The notes below the pieces were generated by a model. That model saw nothing but the letters and a program-made list of their open reading frames with translations. It was not told the DNA's origin and searched no databases. The position numbers were made by a program, and so were the translations under genes. This document shows positions 6,379 to 13,650 of a stretch of DNA of 19,581 bases, in pieces. Numbering within the stretch: the first letter of the stretch is position 1; each line of letters begins with the position of its first letter. The stretch spans positions 1 to 19,581 of the forward strand of contig JAITHM010000157.1 of the NCBI GenBank assembly GCA_031279965.1, in the 5' to 3' direction. This DNA comes from Spirochaetaceae bacterium (GTDB lineage: Bacteria > Spirochaetota > Spirochaetia > Treponematales > Breznakiellaceae).

Positions 6379-7764
6379 TTAGTTTTTAAACTTTGCAATA
6401 ACATCATCAATACCGCCGGCCATAAAAAAGAGCTGTTCTGGTATTTTGTCACATTCACCATCAAGAATCATTTTAAAGCCGCGAACGGTTTCTTTTACCG
6501 GCACATAACAGCCGGGAATGCCTGAAAATTTCTCGGCCACTGAAAAAGGCTGGCTAAAAAAGCGCTGCACTTTGCGGGCGCGCGAAACGGTAAGTTTATC
6601 TTCTGCGGAAAGCTCGTCCATGCCGAGTATCGCAATAATATCTTGAAGCTCTTTATATCGCTGCAAACATTCCTGAGCACGCCGTGCCGTTTCGTAGTGT
6701 TCCATGCCGACTATGTGCGGTTCAAGAATACGCGATGATGAGGCAAGCGGGTCTACAGCCGGATAAATTCCCAATTCCACAATTTTCCTGTCTAAAACCG
6801 TCGTTGCGTCAAGATGCGCAAAGGTTGTTGCCGGTGCGGGGTCGGTTAAATCGTCAGCAGGTACATAAACAGCCTGCACCGAGGTAATTGAGCCGCGTGA
6901 TGTTGACGCAATGCGTTCTTGCAGCGCACCCATTTCGTTTGCCAGCGTTGGCTGATAGCCTACCGCGCTGGGAATACGCCCCAACAATGCTGATACTTCC
7001 GAGCCGGCCTGAATAAACCGGAAAATATTATCAATAAACAAAAGAACATTCTGTCCGTTTTCATCACGAAAATGTTCCGCCATCGTAAGGCCGGAAAGAG
7101 CAACGCGCATCCGTGCCCCCGGCGGCTCGTTCATCTGGCCAAAAACCAACGCTGTCTTACTGATAACGCCGCTTTCATTCATCTCGTTCCACAGGTCGTT
7201 TCCTTCGCGGCTCCGTTCACCAACGCCGGCAAACACCGAATAGCCGGAATGTTCTGTAGCGATGTTGTGAATCAACTCCATAATGATGACTGTTTTGCCA
7301 ACGCCCGCGCCGCCAAAAAGTCCTATTTTGCCGCCTTTTGCATAGGGAGCAATGAGGTCTATCACCTTAATGCCTGTTTCAAATACTTCGGTGGCGGGTT
7401 TTTGTTCGTTAAACGCCGGTGCATCATGATGAATTGGCGCGTATGTATCGCAGGTGAATTGCCCGCCGTCGTCAATGGCGGTACCGGTAACACTGAACAT
7501 GCGTCCCAGCACTTTTTCGCCCACAGGCACTTTTATGGGAGCGCCGGTATCTTCGACTTCAAGCCCTCGTTTAAGTCCTTCTGTAGCGGACATAGAAACA
7601 CAGCGCACACGATTATCGCCAATGTGCTGGAGCACTTCGAGCGTTACGGTACGTGTATCCATTTTTACTTCAAGCGCATTGAGAATTGACGGGACTGTGC
7701 CTTCGTCAAAACGCACATCCACAACCGGGCCAACGATTTCTGTTATTTTTCCTTTACAAGCCAT
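6379..7764 (-). CDS. atpD: F-type ATP synthase beta subunit
   Basis: 461 residues from the ATG at 7764 (MACKGKITEIVGPVVDVRF). An in-frame TTG lies nine bases upstream, but AGGAG is well placed for the ATG, and MACKG fits the family. The catalytic parts are intact: P-loop GGAGVGKT (151-158), GERSREGNDL with Glu183, IDNIFRF, GRIPSAVGYQPTL, and DELSAED (383-389), the lever that touches gamma and epsilon. It is therefore a catalytic beta subunit, not a pseudogene. Beta makes or hydrolyses ATP in the F1 head. In most bacteria atpD and atpC close a run of eight or nine genes; here they open a four-gene unit from their own candidate promoter, and upstream lies only a short gap and a divergent response regulator. 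Treponemes are better known for V-type ATPases, so the role of an F1 beta here is worth testing. Confidence 0.95.
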   Translation of the reverse strand: MACKGKITEIVGPVVDVRFDEGTVPSILNALEVKMDTRTVTLEVLQHIGDNRVRCVSMSATEGLKRGLEVEDTGAPIKVPVGEKVLGRMFSVTGTAIDDGGQFTCDTYAPIHHDAPAFNEQKPATEVFETGIKVIDLIAPYAKGGKIGLFGGAGVGKTVIIMELIHNIATEHSGYSVFAGVGERSREGNDLWNEMNESGVISKTALVFGQMNEPPGARMRVALSGLTMAEHFRDENGQNVLLFIDNIFRFIQAGSEVSALLGRIPSAVGYQPTLANEMGALQERIASTSRGSITSVQAVYVPADDLTDPAPATTFAHLDATTVLDRKIVELGIYPAVDPLASSSRILEPHIVGMEHYETARRAQECLQRYKELQDIIAILGMDELSAEDKLTVSRARKVQRFFSQPFSVAEKFSGIPGCYVPVKETVRGFKMILDGECDKIPEQLFFMAGGIDDVIAKFKN

Positions 7765-7820
7765 AAAACGCAACTCCTGCGGTGCGTACGGCTTGCCATT
7801 ACAACCCGTCGCAACTATTC

Positions 7821-7850
7821 AGCATATTCAATCCTCCCTTTTCTCGTCAA
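7821..7850 (-). promoter_or_regulatory. Candidate sigma70-type promoter for the atpD-atpC unit
   Basis: On the minus strand, TTGACG (7845-7850) is followed after 18 bases by TATGCT (7821-7826). Transcription would start near 7814, leaving a leader of about 50 bases with AGGAG before the atpD ATG. Confidence 0.5.
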
Positions 7851-8028
7851 GGCAGGTAAAACGCACTCCATAATCAGGACGTATTTTTACTGTACCCCAC
7901 ACCGTGCTAACTTCACTGGAGAGGCGCACTCAGAAAAGGCCATGCGACAGTGGCAGGAATGTCTGTAGCAGTTTTCTCAGATTCTGGATTTCAGAACTGC
8001 GATTGTTCAATTCAGTGTCCGCTACCCC

Positions 8029-8058
8029 TTGACGCGGATAAATAAAGAGTGATATTGT
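8029..8058 (+). promoter_or_regulatory. Candidate promoter for the response regulator-uvrC unit
   Basis: TTGACG (8029-8034), 18 bases, TATTGT (8053-8058). A better -10 match, TATAAT at 8061-8066, overlaps the start codon and would need a 26-base spacer. With the first choice the transcript starts at about the ATG (8065), so the message would be leaderless. Confidence 0.5.
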
Positions 8059-8064
8059 AGTATA

Positions 8065-8427
8065 ATGGCTTTTGAAAAAAAAGTTTTTCTTGTTGATGAT
8101 AACACGACGAATTTAGTTGTTGGTAAGAATTGTCTTAAAGAAAGGTATCAGACCTATACGATGTCATCAGCAGAAAAGATGTTTGAGCTTCTTGAAAAAA
8201 TACAGCCTGATGTAATTCTGCTGGATATTGAAATGCCCGGTATTTCTGGCTATGAGGCTTATGCCCGTCTTAAAGAGAGCGGCAACCGTGATATACCAGT
8301 GATTTTTGTGACCGGCAACGATACCGCAGATGACGAAGCAAAATGTCTAAAACTTGGAGCGGCGGGCTTTGTCAGAAAGCCGTTTACATTTGAAACAATC
8401 AGTGCGGCAATTGACCAGCTTGGCTAA
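8065..8427 (+). CDS. Single-domain CheY-like response regulator
   Basis: 120 residues, exactly one receiver domain and no output domain. The phosphorylation site is complete: Asp11-Asp12 acidic pair, Asp54 acceptor in LLDIEMPG, Thr83 and Lys105 (VRKPF). The aromatic switch position is Phe102. Such proteins act through partners, either by binding (as CheY does) or by passing phosphate on. No histidine kinase is in the window. There is no visible Shine-Dalgarno before the ATG, which sits at or next to the predicted transcript start. Its end overlaps the start of uvrC, recalling the uvrY-uvrC arrangement of gamma-proteobacteria, although UvrY also has a DNA-binding domain. Confidence 0.9.
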   Translation: MAFEKKVFLVDDNTTNLVVGKNCLKERYQTYTMSSAEKMFELLEKIQPDVILLDIEMPGISGYEAYARLKESGNRDIPVIFVTGNDTADDEAKCLKLGAAGFVRKPFTFETISAAIDQLG

Positions 8428-10291
8428 TGTTCTTCCTCAAAATGCGTCCATTGACATTAAAGATCAAGCTTTTGCCGCGCCTTTCGAGCCAGGATGTTAC
8501 ATCATGCGCGATGCAGCAGGCGGTATCATCTACATTGGCAAGGCAAAATCACTGCGCAACCGGCTGCGCTCATATTTTAGCGGCGTAAAAGATGTCAAGA
8601 CAGCAACACTTATGCGGCATGCCGCTTGTATCGAAACAATCATTGTGTCCAATGAATACGAGGCATTACTTCTTGAAAATACGCTAATCAAGCAGCACAA
8701 TCCCAAATACAACATCAACCTGAAAGATGGAAAATCATACCCTGTTATACGTGTAAGCACCGGCGCTTTTCCCCGAATTTTCAAAACTCGTCAGATTATT
8801 GAAGATGGATCGTCCTATTACGGCCCCTTCCCCAATGTACACGCTGTTGACCATCTTCTTGATGTACTTAAAAAAATCTACCCGCTGCGAAAATGTAAAA
8901 CACTGCGGAAACGCGCTGCCCCGTGCATGTATTATCATATTAAACAGTGCGCCGCGCCCTGCTGCGGTAAAATCAGCGATGCCATTTATCAAGAATATAT
9001 TGAGAAAATTACAGGGTTTTTGCGCGGAGAAACAGCGCCGCTTGTCATAGAGCTTACTGAACGCATGCACAAAGCGGCAAAAGAGCTTTCGTTTGAAAAG
9101 GCAGCGCAATTTCGCAACGCAATTACCGCAATTAATGAGCTCAACACGGTAAATTCTGTTGTTGATTTTGACGAAGACTCCCGCGACTATATTGCATTTG
9201 CAAGTGAAGGCGTACTTATCACCTGGACAGTATTTTCAATGCGCGGCGGCAAACTTACCGGACGAGAACTTTACCGCACCAAAAACGCCGCCGAAGAACA
9301 TGATTCGCTTGAAACTTTTCTGATGGTTTTCTACACGCAGGATCATCCGCCGCCGCACAAGATTTATGTGCAAAAGAGCGAAATTGCAGCGGGATTTACC
9401 AGCATAAAACAGTATTTTAAAGAACAATTCAATTTTGTGCCCAAAATCAGCACGCCACAGGAAAAACGGCACATTGCCGCCCTTGCGATGGCACGGCAGA
9501 ATGCTCTTGAAGATCTGCGTAAACGTGTTAAAGAGCGGGGGATGGGGCCGGTGCTCGATGCGCTGCGGCAGGCGCTGGGGCTCAAACGCCGTCCAGAGCG
9601 CATTGAAGGGTTCGATATTGCGCAGCTAAATGGCAGGCATCCGACAGCAAGCTTAATTACATTTTTGAATGGGATGCCGGATAAAAAGAATTACCGCGTT
9701 TTTAAGTTGCGGACTGTTGTTGGTAAAGTTGATGATTTTGCTGCAATGCGCGAAGCGGTTTCGCGCCGGTATACACGCATGCTGCGCGAAGATAATCCGC
9801 TTCCCGATCTGGTACTTGTTGATGGCGGTATTGGACAGGTAAACGCGGCAAAAAGCGTCTTCGAAAAATTAGGGATCGATATTGATCTTGCAGGGTTGGC
9901 AAAACGTGATGAAGAGATATGGCTGCCTGGCGCGCCGGGAGCGGCGGCAGAACCACTGCGGCTCCCCAGATCATCGGAAGCGCTCAAGCTGCTTCAGGCT
10001 GTGCGCGATGAAACACACCGTGTTGCAACAACGCTTAACCAAAAATTGCGTTCAAAGGGGCTTTCGCTGCGTGCGCTAGAGTCGATAGACGGCATAGGCC
10101 CTGTGCGGGCACAGAGTATCTTGCGTGCGTTTGGGTCACTCCAGCGTATTGCTGTAGGGGCGGTTGAGGAGATTGCTGCGGCGGGCGGAATAAAGCCTGA
10201 TCTTGCCGCGCTGGTAAAAGCGGCGGTGCAGCTTGAAATTGAAAACCGGCGTCAAGAAACAGCGGCGTTTGCCGATACTGAAAAACGATGA
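8420..10291 (+). CDS. uvrC: Excinuclease ABC subunit C (UvrC)
   Basis: About 623 residues, normal for UvrC. In order: GIY-YIG nuclease (PGCYIMRDAAGGIIYIGKAK) making the 3' cut; a Cys-containing linker; a UVR motif that binds UvrB (ELSFEKAAQFRNAI); an RNase H-like nuclease for the 5' cut (GFDIAQLNGRHPTASLITF, LVLVDGGIGQVNAAK, AVRDETHRVA); and a helix-hairpin-helix pair (LESIDGIGPVRAQSILRAFG). It works with UvrA and UvrB in nucleotide excision repair. No ATG sits in frame at the right place; the frame is open from 8354, but those residues merely cover the receiver gene. TTG at 8420 is the best start, overlapping the upstream stop by 8 bases; TTG at 8411 is the alternative. The ATGA at its end starts the next gene. 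Confidence 0.95.
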   Translation: MANVLPQNASIDIKDQAFAAPFEPGCYIMRDAAGGIIYIGKAKSLRNRLRSYFSGVKDVKTATLMRHAACIETIIVSNEYEALLLENTLIKQHNPKYNINLKDGKSYPVIRVSTGAFPRIFKTRQIIEDGSSYYGPFPNVHAVDHLLDVLKKIYPLRKCKTLRKRAAPCMYYHIKQCAAPCCGKISDAIYQEYIEKITGFLRGETAPLVIELTERMHKAAKELSFEKAAQFRNAITAINELNTVNSVVDFDEDSRDYIAFASEGVLITWTVFSMRGGKLTGRELYRTKNAAEEHDSLETFLMVFYTQDHPPPHKIYVQKSEIAAGFTSIKQYFKEQFNFVPKISTPQEKRHIAALAMARQNALEDLRKRVKERGMGPVLDALRQALGLKRRPERIEGFDIAQLNGRHPTASLITFLNGMPDKKNYRVFKLRTVVGKVDDFAAMREAVSRRYTRMLREDNPLPDLVLVDGGIGQVNAAKSVFEKLGIDIDLAGLAKRDEEIWLPGAPGAAAEPLRLPRSSEALKLLQAVRDETHRVATTLNQKLRSKGLSLRALESIDGIGPVRAQSILRAFGSLQRIAVGAVEEIAAAGGIKPDLAALVKAAVQLEIENRRQETAAFADTEKR

Positions 10292-11034
10292 AACTGTTGT
10301 TTTTTTTCGCATTGACGTTCTGCATGGTATTACCAATATCCGCACTGGATACACGTTCAAGTGAATTCATCGATTATTTGCTGCGGCTTAAAACACCGGC
10401 AGCGCCTGAAATTTTTGAAGATGCCGTTGTATTCACTGCGTCGTCCATCTACAAAAAAGTTGGCGTGGCATTCGCTAGTGAAAATTTTTCAAAAATCCAC
10501 TGGTTTTCTAAACTGCTTGTCCCCATTGATGATACGGTAACTTTTGATCCCAAAAGCAAAATACCGCCGGAAATGCTCCGTGATTCTGGCCTTCTTTTTT
10601 ATGCATGGATGCCTGAACAGCGCAGTGTGACGATTGAATACCGGTTGATTATTGATGGATTGTGGTGTGCTGATCCGCTTAACCGGGAACGGAAAGTTGA
10701 TCCATACACCGGACTCGAGCTTTCCGTCACCGCAGCGCCGGCTTTTCCTCAAGAAATACCCCGCGAGGAAGGTGTGCTTACTAGTTTGACTCTGAGCTAT
10801 CGGGCAGAACGCGGCGAAATAATCACGGTTGCCGGTGATTTTAACGGTTGGGATCCTTTTATGTATCAGCTTAAAGAAAGCGCCCCAGGGTTTTACACAA
10901 TTTCCCTTCCGCTGCCGCCAGGCAGATGGCGCTATGTTTTTTTTCACCGCGGGCAGCGCGTTCTGGATCCAGCAAACCTTGACAAAGTGTACGCAAAAAA
11001 CGGCATGACGGCAAATTCCATCGTGTTGAAATAA
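10288..11034 (+). CDS. Exported protein with C-terminal glycogen-binding (CBM48/AMPK-CBM-like) domain
   Basis: 248 residues. A signal peptide (MKLLFFFALTFCMVLPISA, cut before LDTRS) points to export. The middle, about 25-160, is an all-beta-looking region I do not recognise, with YAWMPEQRSVTIEYRLIIDG. The last ~80 residues form an isoamylase-N/AMPK-type carbohydrate-binding domain: ITVAGDFNGWDPFMYQLKE, then PGFYTISLPLPPGRWRYVFF and VLDPANLDKVYA. No glycosidase domain is attached, so it may bind alpha-glucan in the periplasm or simply use the fold structurally. The ATG overlaps the uvrC stop (ATGA), so it is translated after uvrC. Function is unknown; the fold call is fairly sure. Confidence 0.8.
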   Translation: MKLLFFFALTFCMVLPISALDTRSSEFIDYLLRLKTPAAPEIFEDAVVFTASSIYKKVGVAFASENFSKIHWFSKLLVPIDDTVTFDPKSKIPPEMLRDSGLLFYAWMPEQRSVTIEYRLIIDGLWCADPLNRERKVDPYTGLELSVTAAPAFPQEIPREEGVLTSLTLSYRAERGEIITVAGDFNGWDPFMYQLKESAPGFYTISLPLPPGRWRYVFFHRGQRVLDPANLDKVYAKNGMTANSIVLK

Positions 11035-11090
11035 GCATCTGTTAAAACACGAGTGTTACATTCAGCATGACATTACCTGCACAACCGGCG

Positions 11091-11119
11091 TTGAAAACAG
11101 GCCGATTTTATGGCATTAT
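11091..11119 (+). promoter_or_regulatory. Candidate promoter for the kinase-BON gene
   Basis: TTGAAA (11091-11096), a 17-base spacer, CATTAT (11114-11119). The transcript would start about 11126, next to the ATG at 11128, with no room for a ribosome binding site. A small inverted repeat, AACAC-GA-GTGTT (11046-11057), lies 34 bases upstream of the -35 box and might be an operator; weak. Confidence 0.45.
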
Positions 11120-11127
11120 AGCCTATT

Positions 11128-11958
11128 ATGAGTATAATCACTATTTCACGTGAACTTGCCGCATTGGGTGATGAGACGGCAAAAGAGATCTCGAAACAGT
11201 TATCCTGCCGGCTTATTGATAAACATGTGCTGGAAGAGCGCATTAAAACATTCGATGTTTCCGTCAAAAAGCTTGAAAAATATGACGGGCGCAAACCTTC
11301 GTTTTTTTCATCGCTCTCCGAGGACCGCGAAGAATATCTTCACTACCTTAAAGCGGCCATTCTTGCAGAAGCTATAGAAGGTGATTGTGTATTTATTGGA
11401 CGAGGTGCTTTTGTTGTGTTGGAAGGTATTCCCGGAGTACTGCCTGTCTTTCTTGTTTCGTCCTACAAAGCGCGAATCGAACGGGTAAAAAGTTATTTCC
11501 GCTGCGATGAAAAACGCGCATGGCAAATAATTGAACAAAGTGACCGTGACCGTTCAGGTTTTCATAAATTCTTTTTTGAGCGAGACTGGAAAGATCCTGA
11601 TAATTATCATATTACGCTGAATACCGGAGCATTGCATCCTGAAATTTGTGCCGAACTCATCAAAAATTGTGCGCAGTCGCTTATAAATGACGAGGTTAAA
11701 AGAGAATGTGCCCTTCGGTTACAGGAGAAAACATGTGCACAGCGTATTATCCATCACATACAATATGAACGGCATATCGGGGTTCATTTTTTGAACGCGG
11801 AAGTTTCAGGCGGGGTAGTCCGGCTTTATGGCGTTGCGAATTCTCCGTTAATGGTTGAAACTGCGTCAGCGGCAGCAAAGGAAATTTCCGGCATAGAACG
11901 TGTGTTTTCAGAAATTCAAATTATGCAGGAATATTCAATCCGGCCGTATAAGATCTAA
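11128..11958 (+). CDS. Cytidylate-kinase-like protein fused to a BON domain
   Basis: 276 residues. The N-terminal ~195 match the cytidylate-kinase-like family (Cytidylate_kin2 type): ITISRELAALGDETAKEIS, RLIDKHVLEERI, a GDCVFIGRGAFVVL strand, FLVSSYKARIERV, and SDRDRSGFHKFFFERDWKDP, followed by YHITLNTG. The glycine-rich loop is AALGDETA rather than a normal P-loop GxxGxGKS/T, so ATP binding may be altered or lost, although family members often have a loose loop. The C-terminal ~70 residues are a BON-like domain (VSGGVVRLYGVANSPLMVETASAAAKEI, shown here in part: GGVVRLYGVANS, then GIERVFSEIQIM), a fold that usually binds lipid or membrane surfaces. No signal peptide, so cytoplasmic. It stands alone with its own candidate promoter. 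Function unknown. Confidence 0.8.
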   Translation: MSIITISRELAALGDETAKEISKQLSCRLIDKHVLEERIKTFDVSVKKLEKYDGRKPSFFSSLSEDREEYLHYLKAAILAEAIEGDCVFIGRGAFVVLEGIPGVLPVFLVSSYKARIERVKSYFRCDEKRAWQIIEQSDRDRSGFHKFFFERDWKDPDNYHITLNTGALHPEICAELIKNCAQSLINDEVKRECALRLQEKTCAQRIIHHIQYERHIGVHFLNAEVSGGVVRLYGVANSPLMVETASAAAKEISGIERVFSEIQIMQEYSIRPYKI

Positions 11959-11990
11959 GGCGCACTGATTCAGAACAGGCAGTCCGCCCT

Positions 11991-12800
11991 TCAAATCCGG
12001 CATGCGGCAATTGAAATTTCACCTGCGATGAATTCGCGGGAGTTTCCGGCGTTATCGCCAAGAAGGAGTGCTCCAGAGGCTGAAACGCCGCAAAGTATGC
12101 CGGTGCAAACAGTTGGTGTTTCGGCGCCGCCGGCAAGGAACTGTACATATTCACCCTTCATAAAAAGCCGTTCGTTTATACGCTCACGCCAAAGATTGTC
12201 GTTGGTAAGACCACCGGCAATATGGGCAAGTAATGTTTCAAAAAGTCTGAGGCGCAGGCCCGCTTCATCAATTTTTACTTCGCGCATTATGCTTGTTGCA
12301 CGGGGGAGGTGTTTAAAATCATGCTGCAATACGTTAACACCTATTCCAATAAAGACATTTTTGCCATCGCTTTCTGCAAGAATGCCTGAAAATTTACGGC
12401 CATTCAGCATAAGATCGTTGGGCCATTTGATATGAACCATACCGGCTAATGCGGGAACCGCATCTTCTACGGCAAGCGCCGCGGCAAGTCCTATGCGGAG
12501 TGTTAGTGCGTTGGGTATCGTGGAAATATCGGCATAACGAAAAAGGACGGTAAAGAGGAGGTTTTTGCCGGCTGTTCCTGACCAGCGCCGGTTTGGAAGG
12601 CGCCCCCGTCCCGCATCTTGAAAATCAGTGATGATGACAGATCCATGCGGAGCTCCTTCGCGTTCCCAGTGCCGCATTTCATCCATTGTTGATGTGCATC
12701 GTCTAAGAAAACGCACCGGTGCGTTCCATGGATTACGAATGTTTTTACTATTATTGATGTTAAAGCAGTTAAAATGAGCCACAGGCGCTCTCCGTATCAT
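11991..12800 (-). CDS. birA: Biotin-protein ligase (BirA catalytic type, no DNA-binding domain)
   Basis: 269 residues from the ATG at 12800. Catalytic motifs: CTSTMDEM, the biotinyl-AMP loop GRGRLPNRRWSGTAGKNLLF, KWPNDLMLNGRKFSGILAES, and IGIGVNV. A small C-terminal SH3-like domain follows (about 215-269). It attaches biotin to carboxylase carrier proteins. There is no helix-turn-helix at the N-terminus, so it is a ligase only, not the biotin repressor. The frame is open to 12881. The ATG at 12800 keeps the NPWNAPV segment before the core and overlaps rsmA by 32 bases; GTG at 12716 would give a shorter protein of 241. Neither has a good Shine-Dalgarno. Third and last gene of comEC-rsmA-birA; it converges on the kinase-BON gene. 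Confidence 0.92.
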   Translation of the reverse strand: MIRRAPVAHFNCFNINNSKNIRNPWNAPVRFLRRCTSTMDEMRHWEREGAPHGSVIITDFQDAGRGRLPNRRWSGTAGKNLLFTVLFRYADISTIPNALTLRIGLAAALAVEDAVPALAGMVHIKWPNDLMLNGRKFSGILAESDGKNVFIGIGVNVLQHDFKHLPRATSIMREVKIDEAGLRLRLFETLLAHIAGGLTNDNLWRERINERLFMKGEYVQFLAGGAETPTVCTGILCGVSASGALLLGDNAGNSREFIAGEISIAACRI

Positions 12801-13650
12801 GGAGTATTTGTGCCATTCGGCAAAAGTCTCCAGAGCTAAGCCGTTCTGCACGCTCGTGAGCGGCAATGCCGGACGCCGCAAGCAGTGTCTGTGCGGAAGA
12901 TTCCGCGCTTGTATATTTTCGGCTTTTTAAAAAACTTACCAAATTGTTTTTGACGGTTTTTCGGCGGCTTACAAAAAGAGCGCGGAGGAGGGGGAAAAAT
13001 TCAGGCGGCGGCTCAAGGCGTTGATGTCTGTCAAGCAAATCAAGACGAAGCGCTTGAGATTCAACATGAGGCGCCGGATAAAACGAATCGCCTTTGAGCA
13101 CTGTAAGAGACTGTACCCGGTAGACTGTCGCAATAAGCGCCGAGATTGACGAATAATCTTCTGAGCCAGGCTGGGCGGCGATACGGCGGGCAACTTCGCG
13201 TTGCACGGTAATTACCATGCGCGGGAATAGAAGACCGTGCTCAATACAGTCTCCCAGTAGTTTTGCCGCGATGTTATACGGCAGATTTCCCAGCAGAAAA
13301 ATCTGGCGGGCTCTGTTGAATGGAGCAGTTTTTAGCGTATGAAGCGCGTTGCCTTCAACAAGGGAAAAACGTTCATTCGCACCAAAAAAAGTGCGAAGCA
13401 CCTTGCAAAAGCCCCGGTCAAGCTCAAAAGCGCGAACTGGCGCTGTTTGTTTCAAAAGCTCTGCCGTCATCGCGCCAAGTCCTGCCCCAATTTCCCATAC
13501 TTCATCACAACGGCTGCTTTCCAGCGCGGTAATGAGCAAGGTGCGGGCATCCTTGTTTATTAGAAAATTTTGTCCAAACTTTTTTTGCGCAGCAAGGCCG
13601 TGTTCTTCCAAAAACGCGGCAAGCTGCAACGGTGAATCATAGTTAATCAA
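12769..13650 (-). CDS. rsmA: 16S rRNA (adenine1518/1519-N6,N6)-dimethyltransferase
   Basis: 293 residues if started at TTG 13650. Motifs: KKFGQNFLIN, EIGAGLGAMT (SAM binding, about 53-62), AFELDRGF, VEGNAL, and the catalytic NLPYNI (122-127), then FYPAPHVESQAL and FVSRRKTVKNNL. It dimethylates two adjacent adenines in helix 45 of 16S rRNA late in small-subunit assembly (KsgA). The frame is open to 13707, where an ATG lies inside comEC, but the sequence there looks like comEC's other frame; INYDSPLQLAAFLEEHGL is a normal RsmA beginning, so the TTG that overlaps the comEC stop is preferred. The C-terminal helical domain is complete. Confidence 0.95.
   Translation of the reverse strand: MINYDSPLQLAAFLEEHGLAAQKKFGQNFLINKDARTLLITALESSRCDEVWEIGAGLGAMTAELLKQTAPVRAFELDRGFCKVLRTFFGANERFSLVEGNALHTLKTAPFNRARQIFLLGNLPYNIAAKLLGDCIEHGLLFPRMVITVQREVARRIAAQPGSEDYSSISALIATVYRVQSLTVLKGDSFYPAPHVESQALRLDLLDRHQRLEPPPEFFPLLRALFVSRRKTVKNNLVSFLKSRKYTSAESSAQTLLAASGIAAHERAERLSSGDFCRMAQILHDTESACGSF

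Larger units (their letters stand above)
7765..8064. other. Divergent intergenic region between atpD and the response regulator gene
   Basis: About 300 bases without a supported gene. It holds the candidate promoters for both flanking genes (listed separately) and an imperfect hairpin, GCAGTT at 7968-7973 with AACTGC at 7995-8000. In the minus-strand leader an eight-codon reading frame starting at about 7825, behind GGGAGG, overlaps the predicted -10 box; I take it as chance. I see no RNA gene here. Confidence 0.5.

Noticed and set aside
7801..7827. Eight-codon reading frame with GGGAGG in the minus-strand leader of atpD, possibly a leader peptide.
   Set aside because: Its start codon overlaps the predicted -10 box, so it would not be in the transcript, and no attenuator structure follows.
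12710..12725. Perfect 16-bp palindrome AACGCACCGGTGCGTT within the 5' part of birA.
   Set aside because: It lies in coding sequence for NAPVR and has no promoter near it; a single copy could be chance.
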